A stretch of DNA of 6,495 nt from positions 1 to 6,495 of the forward strand of contig JAGGWT010000025.1 in assembly GCA_021163455.1 (NCBI GenBank), read 5' to 3'. Position 1 is the stretch's first letter, and each line of letters starts with the position of its first letter. Below, piece after piece: positions 1-5,933 of this stretch. The stretch is from Thermoplasmata archaeon. Lineage in GTDB: Archaea > Thermoplasmatota > E2 > DHVEG-1 > B18-G2. The position numbers were made by a program, and so were the translations under genes. The notes under the pieces are model-generated. The model ran no database searches. It was given only the letters and a program-made list of their open reading frames with translations, and was not told where the DNA came from.

Positions 1-2
1 AT

Positions 3-371
3 GTTGGACCAACTCCAGAGAGACAGGCTGCTCAGGGAATACCGATAACAAAATTCGGAGAGGATTCGATAGGAACATGGTTCTATGCTGTACCTGGAAC
101 TATAACGAGAGTTGAATCTATAACGTCTATAGGCTTTGGTAGAAAATTAACAAGACCTTTTTTGAAACTTTTTATGGAGAGGATAGCAAAGGTACCTCTT
201 GCTAGATTAAATCAAAGCATACTGGAGCAGATTGAAAGAGGTAAAAAGATAATAGAGGAGGCGGGTGGGGAGGAAGAGTATGATAGGAAGGCGAGAGAGA
301 AATATAAGCCAATGATGATAAAGCCCGAACTCCTGGAAAGAAGACCCGGCATTAGATTTAAAGGTGAGTGA
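3..371 (+). CDS. 3' end of an unrecognised gene, cut by the left edge
   Basis: The reading frame is open from the left edge (first complete codon at 3) to a TGA at 369-371, giving about 122 residues. An internal TTG at 162 could be called as a start, but the frame upstream is open and protein-like (VGPTPERQAAQGIPITKFGE), so I treat this as the C-terminal part of a longer protein. After a glycine/aromatic-rich stretch there is a basic amphipathic segment, then a highly charged Lys/Glu/Arg tail that looks helical, and no membrane span. I do not recognise the family. The GPTPERQ...G...FGE stretch loosely recalls the C-terminal part of saccharopine-dehydrogenase-like (trans-acting enoyl reductase type) proteins, but the rest does not fit and this is only a hint. 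It ends 4 nt before the preferred start of the LuxE-type gene and carries that gene's ribosome binding site, so the two are probably co-transcribed and may act in one acyl-group pathway. Confidence 0.8.
   Translation, partial: VGPTPERQAAQGIPITKFGEDSIGTWFYAVPGTITRVESITSIGFGRKLTRPFLKLFMERIAKVPLARLNQSILEQIERGKKIIEEAGGEEEYDRKAREKYKPMMIKPELLERRPGIRFKGE
362..367 (+). promoter_or_regulatory. Ribosome binding site for the LuxE-type gene
   Basis: AGGTGA matches the archaeal Shine-Dalgarno core (complement of the 16S rRNA 3' end) and lies 8 nt before ATG 376. It sits inside the last codons of the upstream gene, so translation of the two may be coupled. Its position argues for ATG 376 rather than GTG 364, because GTG 364 overlaps the site itself and has no comparable motif upstream. 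Confidence 0.65.
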
Positions 372-375
372 TAAG

Positions 376-1764
376 ATGGAGGAGAAAGGGTTTGATGAAT
401 ATATTGGAGAGTTTGATAAGATAATGAGTGAAAAAGGCTACCTTATTCCAGAGGAAAAATGGACTCCACAGGATGAAGTTATCTATGTCCCAAAAGACCC
501 ATTTAGAATATCAATAAAAGATGCAGAGAAATTGAGATTTAAAGCGCTAAAATATTCGTTTTCCCATCATTATTCCAATAACACATTCTACAACAAACTC
601 TGCAAGGAGAAGGGGATAAAGCCGGAGGATATCAAAAAGCCGGAAGATTTAGTAAAAATTCCTCTCGTACCAGACAAATTTTTCAAAGATTATCCGGAGG
701 ATGGGCGATTATTTGCTATATGGCTAAGTAACATTTACACCGGGAGGCTGCCCGATATCTATATACGCAAAAAGAGACCCAAAACAGAGGAAGTGATAGA
801 TGACTTCAACACATCCGGTCTGACAGTTACACTCAGTAGTGGAACGAGCGGGAGACATACATTTATTCCAAGAGACGGTGACACCATAAGGAGAGGAAGT
901 TACAGCATAGCAAAAAACATCATAGCAATGATTTATCCATTCTGGCAGCGTGATATGGTCATGTACAAACAAACTGACCCGGCAGGAACCAATCTATGGG
1001 TAGGGAAATCTGGTACGGTTCTGGTTCATCTTTTCAAAGAGACAGTGGTTGGCACTAAGATAAAGATAACGCCAAAGATGGTGAGATTGAGCATGGGCGG
1101 AGCAAAAAATCCGATAGAAAGAATAGAGGCTATAATCATAAAATCTGTTGCAAAAAGGCATAGAGAGAAAATGATAGAAGATTTCTTGTCACTCCTTCAA
1201 AGAGTTGAGAAAGATGGAAGAAAAATAGCCTTGGTCGTTCAACCCTCCTTTATGTATATGATAATGCGTGTAATGGGGGAGAAAGGGATATCTTTTGATT
1301 TGAGCGAAAATGGAGCCGTTATAACGGGCGGCGGATGGAAGATTAGCGAAAAGGATAGAATACCTCATCAGAGATTCAGGGATAAGGTGAAAGAATATTT
1401 TGGAATACCTGGTGAGAGGATACTTGATATTTATGGAATGGTTGAATGCAATACTGCCATGATACAGTGTCCAGAAGGGCATTATCTCCATATACCATAT
1501 ACTCAGATGTACCCAATGGTTCTTGATGAGGATCTTGAACCGAAGGGATATGGGGAGGTTGGAAGATTTGCCTTTTTGGAAGCCACGGCGAGCAGTTATC
1601 CATCTTTTATAATATCCGGTGATGAGGTGAAACTTCTAGAGCACTGTCCAGTATGTGATAGACCTGGCCCTGTCCTTGAGCCAGAGATTAAAAGAGCGAA
1701 AGGAGAGGAAATAAGAGGATGCGCTGAAGAGATGAGAAGATTGTTCTCTATAAGCGAGGAATGA
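376..1764 (+). CDS. LuxE-type acyl-protein synthetase / acyl-adenylating ligase
   Basis: The product is 462 residues from ATG 376 (466 from GTG 364). It belongs to the ANL adenylating superfamily, on the LuxE/PaaK branch. These enzymes activate a carboxylic acid with ATP to acyl-AMP; LuxE then moves the acyl group to its own cysteine and on to the LuxC reductase, while PaaK-like enzymes make a CoA thioester. Visible motifs, numbered from ATG 376: phosphate loop SSGTSG at about 154-159, ITGGGWK at about 316-322, DIYGMVE (the YGxxE signature) at about 351-357, a cysteine/histidine segment just after it, and SGDE (the GD motif) at about 414-417. CPVC follows at 424-427. Cys449 lies 13 residues from the C terminus, close to where the acylated cysteine of bacterial LuxE lies (Cys364 in Vibrio harveyi, from memory). 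The product is longer than bacterial LuxE (about 370-380 residues), mainly through an N-terminal extension. No membrane segment is seen, so it is probably cytoplasmic. The substrate cannot be read from the sequence. The 3' end overlaps the convergent permease gene by 17 bp. Confidence 0.87.
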   Translation: MEEKGFDEYIGEFDKIMSEKGYLIPEEKWTPQDEVIYVPKDPFRISIKDAEKLRFKALKYSFSHHYSNNTFYNKLCKEKGIKPEDIKKPEDLVKIPLVPDKFFKDYPEDGRLFAIWLSNIYTGRLPDIYIRKKRPKTEEVIDDFNTSGLTVTLSSGTSGRHTFIPRDGDTIRRGSYSIAKNIIAMIYPFWQRDMVMYKQTDPAGTNLWVGKSGTVLVHLFKETVVGTKIKITPKMVRLSMGGAKNPIERIEAIIIKSVAKRHREKMIEDFLSLLQRVEKDGRKIALVVQPSFMYMIMRVMGEKGISFDLSENGAVITGGGWKISEKDRIPHQRFRDKVKEYFGIPGERILDIYGMVECNTAMIQCPEGHYLHIPYTQMYPMVLDEDLEPKGYGEVGRFAFLEATASSYPSFIISGDEVKLLEHCPVCDRPGPVLEPEIKRAKGEEIRGCAEEMRRLFSISEE

Positions 1765-2566
1765 CAAACTTAGTGAGGATTATAAGTATCCCTAGAATGG
1801 ATATAACCAGAGCAATCACCTTCATCAATCTTTTTTCTGTAGATCTGTTCGCAAACCTTGCGCTGATGTTGCCACTTATCATTGCCCCTAGACCAACTAT
1901 AATCCCTGCAATCACGTTTACGTTACCATACATATAATGGGCTACTGTTGCACATCCTGCTGTTATACTCATGAGAAAAACCGCACCACCAATTGACTTA
2001 TGGAGGGGTAGACCAAAAAGAAGCAGTACTATCAGAAACCACATCCCACCACTTGCTCCAAATAAACCTGACATGATGCCTACCCACACTCCGACTACCA
2101 CACTCAATAATTTTTTTGTTATCGGATTCCTTATCCTGAGCATTTTACTCAGCTTTCTTATCAATTTCTCTCTTTCCATGCCTTTCTTCCAGAGTAAAAT
2201 CCCTATCAGAATCATTGTTATACCAAGTATGCCTCCAAGCTGTGTCTCTGGTGTGAGCTTTCCAACAAATGCTCCTGCTTGGGACCCTGGAATTGAGCCG
2301 GCAGCAAGCCATATGCATGGCGAAAAATCAACATTTTTGTTCCGGTAATACACAAGAAAAACAGAGAAAGACGCGATGGCATTTGCAAGAAGAGTTATAC
2401 CTATTGATTCATGAATAGAAAAGCCAACCGCGAGATAAAGTAGAGATACCATTATCGCGGCGCCGCTGGCACCAGATAGTCCTATCATCGTACCTGCGAA
2501 CAGACCTATGAGCGCCATGATTATTGTATCGACGAAGTTAAGCATTCTGTACAACAGATATATCAT
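1748..2566 (-). CDS. TauE/SafE family membrane permease (putative anion exporter)
   Basis: The product is a 272-residue, very hydrophobic integral membrane protein of the TauE/SafE (sulfite exporter / UPF0721) family. Members move small anions such as sulfite, sulfoacetate or other organosulfur compounds; the substrate here is unknown. Two homologous halves are visible. The first starts near residue 20 with AGTMIGLSGASGA (24-36) and continues through IHESIG (51-56) to YYRNKNVD. The second starts near residue 158 with VGIMSGLFGASGG (162-174) and continues through LHKSIGG (188-194) to YMYGNVN. They are joined by a charged cytoplasmic-looking linker (about 127-150, EREKLIRKLSK). I count roughly eight hydrophobic spans, and the length is normal for the family. 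ATG 2566 is used because it gives the longest frame; Met8 (2545) and Met17 (2518) are alternatives, and no Shine-Dalgarno motif favours any of them. No redox or sulfur-metabolism gene lies beside it to suggest the cargo. Confidence 0.9.
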   Translation of the reverse strand: MIYLLYRMLNFVDTIIMALIGLFAGTMIGLSGASGAAIMVSLLYLAVGFSIHESIGITLLANAIASFSVFLVYYRNKNVDFSPCIWLAAGSIPGSQAGAFVGKLTPETQLGGILGITMILIGILLWKKGMEREKLIRKLSKMLRIRNPITKKLLSVVVGVWVGIMSGLFGASGGMWFLIVLLLFGLPLHKSIGGAVFLMSITAGCATVAHYMYGNVNVIAGIIVGLGAMISGNISARFANRSTEKRLMKVIALVISILGILIILTKFVIPRL

Positions 2567-2600
2567 GTATTAAAAAGAGTTTGTGAAACATTTACAAAAA

Positions 2601-2608
2601 TTTTATAT
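2601..2608 (+). promoter_or_regulatory. TATA box for the large surface-protein gene (probably leaderless mRNA)
   Basis: TTTTATAT is preceded by an A-rich stretch (ACAAAAA, 2594-2600) that could act as a BRE. Archaeal transcription usually starts about 25 bp past the TATA centre, which would be near 2630, only a few bases before ATG 2635. The absence of any Shine-Dalgarno motif before that ATG agrees with a leaderless transcript. This is inferred from sequence alone. Confidence 0.5.
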
Positions 2609-2619
2609 CATCTATAACT

Positions 2620-2628
2620 ATATTAAAA
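2620..2628 (-). promoter_or_regulatory. Candidate TATA box for the TauE/SafE-type gene
   Basis: Read on the minus strand this is TTTTAATAT. It would place the start of transcription near 2598 and leave a leader of about 30 nt without a visible Shine-Dalgarno motif. The neighbouring GATATAAAA (minus strand, 2601-2609) is an equally possible TATA box and would give a start near 2579 with a leader of about 13 nt. The whole spacer is so AT-rich that the exact element is uncertain. Confidence 0.35.
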
Positions 2629-2634
2629 TTTTAG

Positions 2635-5600
2635 ATGAATGTATCTTCGATACTGGTAACATCTGTTCTGGTTGCTTTATCCTTTTTTCCGTATCTAATT
2701 CATGGAGAAACCCTATCCGATAATACATTCACACAAACCATAGATGTGCCTATAGATACCGCTCTACCCGAGTCAAAATTTCAACCCATCGACATAAAAG
2801 TAGAGTTTGACCATCCATGCTGGGCGAAGGATGAGATTAACAGGTCTATAAGAGTATTCTGTGAAGGGAGTTTTGGTGTTGAAGAACTGGAATCACAGAT
2901 ATATGACCTTGAATTTATCGATAAAGAGCACATTTCATCCTGCAGATTGGTCTTTCTGATTCCAGAATTTGCTGACGGGACAGAGAAGTACTATATTAGT
3001 TACAGCGATAGGGAGGTACCTATACCGAATTATCCGGATCATGTGAGCGTTATAGACAGTCATTACTACTATGAACCCATACCCGGACAGAAAATAGATT
3101 TCGATTATTACAGGATAACAGAAGATGGCTATGTAATCTATGGTGTGGTACAGAAAGGCATCCTTCTTGGGACATATGTGGGACATACGATAATCAAGCT
3201 TAAGCCGAATTCAACAGAATTCGAGACTGTAAATGCAGACCAGTTTGCATCATTTGCTTTCAGTTATGGTGCGAAGGATGGTGAAACCGGGACACAGGAG
3301 GCAAAAACAGTCGATAAATCTGTACTTGTGGATGGGAATCTGATGGTGAGAATGAGAATAAGAAGCAAATCACCTGAGGGAGATGTTGAGACAGATAATG
3401 TGTACACCTACTATTATTCTCCTACACCTGTTAAAAGGATATGTGTAAAGGTCAACCACAGGGTTCTGAAAACCATCGAGGTAAGATACAATATAGACAG
3501 GGATGGGTCATATGCTACTCTCTCTACCTTCAAAAGTAGAAGTTCAAGCATAGATAAAATGAACGTGGGTGATATACTTCCTTTCTTATCGTTCTACAGT
3601 GATGATGGGGTAAGAGAGACCGTCGATATTCCAAAAAATCCTTCGACGAAGGAGACCGACTGGATCATATCTACTGATGATGACAAGGATATTGGCAAAA
3701 ATGCATGGGTATGTATGCATGAAGATGAACCGGGCAAGCTGCATGCGCTTGTTTTTGATTCCGTCGAAGGAATATCAAACGAGAGAGACGGGCTCCAGGT
3801 AAAGATGGGTGTAAAGGAAAATGTGAAATTACCTGGATTAGAGGCGGATAGTTGCAGTGTTTATGTTACACGCGACTCTTATGACAGTGGAACGGAGCAT
3901 GATACAGTTATAGAGGAAGGAATGAATATATCATTTGATGCCGAATTTGTAACCTTTGAAAAGGGCACACTGGATGATATAGATAGAGAATCCATGATTT
4001 TCCGCTCACTTGCCGAATATAGATCGATAACTAAAGAGAGTGGTGAAGAGGGCGTGGCGGTGAAGAGATACAATCTGACGGTATTCACACTCTTTGCACA
4101 CTCCTTCCCATTTGGTTCATTACTGTCTGCGGCTACCGGAAAAAATTTCTCTTACATTTATGTGGAAATATACAGGGATAACTCTCTGGCATCCTCGGGT
4201 ACGGCGTCTAAGATACCTATCCACATGGACACATCCTCATCTGAAGATAACAAAAGCAATAATTTTGTAGAAAAAATCAAGAGCTCTATCGCAGTTTTTG
4301 ACTGGAAAAATATAAGCTTTTTCAGGAAATTGAAAGTCCCCAACCTCGAGAAGGGAAATTATTTAATCAAAGTGTATAGAGAAAACTCTCTATTTGGAGG
4401 AAGGAGATTCATAGGCTTCAAGTTTGTGAATCTCTCTAGCGATAAAAAGGTATATGTTGTATGTTCACCACAGATTACATTGAAGGTTTCACTGAAAGAT
4501 CAGTACGATAACTATGTGAGCGGCGCCGACCTTATACTCAAATACGAAGGGAAAGTGTTACAATCCATCTCCACGACACAAGATACGGTAAAAATACCAT
4601 TCCCTTATAAAAGGGGTGATTTTACCCTGGAGATACTTTACAAAGGCTTCCTTGTATGCAGTGAAAGATTCAGACTAGGTTTGCTTGATATAACTAGGGG
4701 AATTAGTATAGAGAAGAAAATTAAACTCTACAGTTTGACTATAAGGGTAAAGGATGCAATGGGACTCGATTTCGGACCGAGGTTGTATCCCTCTCTGACG
4801 AGCAAAGAAATGTTTGAGAAAAAGGTATTGTCTCCAGATGAAGAATCGAAAGTTTATGTTTTCCGCAATCTCTACCCTTCCAACTACACGCTTAAATTGG
4901 CATATAGAAACTACACAACCGAAAGGAATGTTTTTCTGAACTCGGATAAGAACTTGGAAATAGATTTTCCAGTGACTCACAGAGTGGAAATAAGGGTGAA
5001 AGATTACAGCGCATTTGATACACATGATGTGAAGGCGATTTTCACAAGAGAGAGTAAAGAAGTTTCTACTTATTCCAGAAATGGGGTTATAACCGCAACG
5101 ATTCCTCCTGGAAGTTACATTGCTACCTTTTTGCATGAAAATAAATTGATCGCTCGTTTTCCTCTGAATGTCTATGGGGAAGTGAAGCAGGTGGTTATTT
5201 CGTCGGAAGAAAGCCCCACACATTCATTTCTTTACTACTCTGGGATGATTCTCTTTATTATAGCCCTTCTTCTTTTTATGTTTTGGAAGAGACAGATAAG
5301 ATTATTTCTGTCAACCTCCGTTATATCAATGCTGCTTCTCTCACTTTCTCTACCGTGGTGGCTTCTCAGCGGCGAATCGGTAAAGACAGTCACCAAGATA
5401 ACCATATTTCCACCGGCAATCACCTCGTTCATATCCACCACCTCCACTTATGGGGGAGAAATAAATACAGTACCACCAATCATTATCCAGATTTTCACCA
5501 TTACACTGTACCTTATCATCCTAAGTATGCTGGCTGTGATTTTGTCGAATTTATTTAAGTCGGGAAGGAAAAGAATGATACTTCTCGTTATTTCTCTGAT

Positions 5601-5835
5601 TCCCTTGATTATCTCGACAATTCTCTTTTCTTATTCTGTCTCCCAACTAACCTCAGCGGGTGTAGGTGGTTTTTATGGTAGAGGAAAAGTAGACGTATCT
5701 GTACTTAATGAACAGATGGAAAATGTTATTTGCTCCTGGGGTCCGTATCACGGTTTCTTTGCTACAATATTCGCTTCGATTTTGATAGTCTTTATATGTT
5801 TGATGGAAGGGATGGAAAGAAGGCACAACAGATAA
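2635..5835 (+). CDS. Large cell-surface protein: signal peptide, beta-rich ectodomain with tandem repeats, five C-terminal membrane segments
   Basis: The product is 1066 residues and I recognise no named family. Residues 1-24 look like a Sec signal peptide (hydrophobic SILVTSVLVALSFFPYL, cleavage perhaps after Gly24). Residues 25 to about 865 are polar and beta-strand-like, with several NxS/T sequons, fitting an external domain. Within it, YRDNSL (513-518) and YRENSL (581-586) end two similar strands. A motif of the form IxxKVxxKD/IRVKD recurs at about 614-622, 701-707 and 784-790, marking three tandem domains of about 84 residues that resemble Ig-like or carboxypeptidase-regulatory-like beta-sandwiches. 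Membrane segments are seen at about 866-884, 890-911, 949-974, 981-1003 and 1040-1058. Basic loops KRQIR, KSGRKR and the tail MERRHNR fit the positive-inside rule, with two external loops (about 912-948 and 1004-1039). I see no catalytic motif. A structural, adhesive or sensory role at the cell surface is a guess. The gene is transcribed divergently from the permease. Confidence 0.88.
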   Translation: MNVSSILVTSVLVALSFFPYLIHGETLSDNTFTQTIDVPIDTALPESKFQPIDIKVEFDHPCWAKDEINRSIRVFCEGSFGVEELESQIYDLEFIDKEHISSCRLVFLIPEFADGTEKYYISYSDREVPIPNYPDHVSVIDSHYYYEPIPGQKIDFDYYRITEDGYVIYGVVQKGILLGTYVGHTIIKLKPNSTEFETVNADQFASFAFSYGAKDGETGTQEAKTVDKSVLVDGNLMVRMRIRSKSPEGDVETDNVYTYYYSPTPVKRICVKVNHRVLKTIEVRYNIDRDGSYATLSTFKSRSSSIDKMNVGDILPFLSFYSDDGVRETVDIPKNPSTKETDWIISTDDDKDIGKNAWVCMHEDEPGKLHALVFDSVEGISNERDGLQVKMGVKENVKLPGLEADSCSVYVTRDSYDSGTEHDTVIEEGMNISFDAEFVTFEKGTLDDIDRESMIFRSLAEYRSITKESGEEGVAVKRYNLTVFTLFAHSFPFGSLLSAATGKNFSYIYVEIYRDNSLASSGTASKIPIHMDTSSSEDNKSNNFVEKIKSSIAVFDWKNISFFRKLKVPNLEKGNYLIKVYRENSLFGGRRFIGFKFVNLSSDKKVYVVCSPQITLKVSLKDQYDNYVSGADLILKYEGKVLQSISTTQDTVKIPFPYKRGDFTLEILYKGFLVCSERFRLGLLDITRGISIEKKIKLYSLTIRVKDAMGLDFGPRLYPSLTSKEMFEKKVLSPDEESKVYVFRNLYPSNYTLKLAYRNYTTERNVFLNSDKNLEIDFPVTHRVEIRVKDYSAFDTHDVKAIFTRESKEVSTYSRNGVITATIPPGSYIATFLHENKLIARFPLNVYGEVKQVVISSEESPTHSFLYYSGMILFIIALLLFMFWKRQIRLFLSTSVISMLLLSLSLPWWLLSGESVKTVTKITIFPPAITSFISTTSTYGGEINTVPPIIIQIFTITLYLIILSMLAVILSNLFKSGRKRMILLVISLIPLIISTILFSYSVSQLTSAGVGGFYGRGKVDVSVLNEQMENVICSWGPYHGFFATIFASILIVFICLMEGMERRHNR
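4471..5200 (+). repeat. Three tandem beta-sandwich-like protein repeats of about 84 residues
   Basis: Inside the large surface protein, three consecutive segments begin with a related strand: ITLKVSLKD (614-622), LTIRVKD (701-707) and VEIRVKD (784-790). The second and third also share a later G/N-x-Y strand typical of such folds (PSNYTLKLAYRN, then PPGSYIATFLHEN), and the first has GDFTLEILYKG at the same place. Spacing between the starting strands is about 85 and 83 residues. The repeats are diverged and are visible only in the protein, not as DNA repeats. Confidence 0.55.
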
Positions 5836-5860
5836 AAAAACTTATGTATCATGGGTGTAT

Positions 5861-5891
5861 ATGGAAGAGACATATATAAATGGAAGAGCAT
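5861..5891 (+). repeat. Direct repeat ATGGAAGAG(A)CAT on both sides of the TATA box
   Basis: ATGGAAGAGACAT (5861-5873) and ATGGAAGAGCAT (5880-5891) recur 19 bp apart, roughly two helical turns, with the second copy one base shorter. They flank and partly overlap the candidate TATA box. Repeats placed like this can be regulator binding sites, but purine-rich ATGGAAG words also occur in the coding end just upstream (GATGGAAGGGATGGAAAG), so chance is possible. Confidence 0.3.
5872..5880 (+). promoter_or_regulatory. TATA box for the transglutaminase-like gene
   Basis: ATATATAAA stands out in a 98-bp spacer. A start of transcription about 25 bp downstream, near 5901, would give a leader of about 33 nt containing the ribosome binding site at 5918-5928. 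The element suggests that this gene has its own promoter and does not depend on read-through from the large surface-protein gene. Confidence 0.5.
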
Positions 5892-5917
5892 GATAGAAAA
5901 ATAACATAGTGATTCCA

Positions 5918-5928
5918 GAGGGAGAGGG
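5918..5928 (+). promoter_or_regulatory. Ribosome binding site for the transglutaminase-like gene
   Basis: GAGGGAGAGGG contains GGAG and GAGG matches to the anti-Shine-Dalgarno sequence and ends 5 nt before ATG 5934. It is the strongest purine run in the spacer and supports that start. Confidence 0.6.
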
Positions 5929-5933
5929 TCAAC

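Noticed and set aside
1..48. ATG at the very first base as a gene start
   Set aside because: The frame stops after 15 codons, while the frame starting at 3 stays open and joins a protein-like sequence.
1640..1730. CPVC with nearby cysteines in the ligase as a zinc-binding site
   Set aside because: Only one CxxC pair is visible near the C terminus, and a full four-ligand set is not clear. It may be just the linker found in related ligases.
1831..1836. T6 run on the plus strand 67 nt past the ligase stop, as a possible terminator
   Set aside because: The run is fully explained by Glu-Lys-Arg codons of the permease on the other strand, and nothing else supports termination there. The same holds for T7 at 2111-2117.
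1971..2348. Open frame of 125 codons on the plus strand
   Set aside because: It is antisense to the permease gene. Its Pro/Thr/Ile-rich product is what hydrophobic codons give when read in reverse, and the permease frame has clear family motifs.
4675..5223. Open frame of 182 codons on the minus strand
   Set aside because: It lies wholly inside the surface-protein gene, opposite its repeat domains. Its product is rich in Cys, His and Phe without any domain pattern, and it has no ribosome binding site or promoter of its own.
5283..5558. Open frame of 91 codons on the plus strand
   Set aside because: It overlaps the membrane-spanning part of the surface protein in another frame. The His-rich product has no recognisable features.
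5861..5893. Tiny open frame starting ATG 5861 upstream of the transglutaminase-like gene
   Set aside because: It is only ten codons long, without a ribosome binding site, and it runs across the TATA box, so it would lie upstream of the predicted transcript start.
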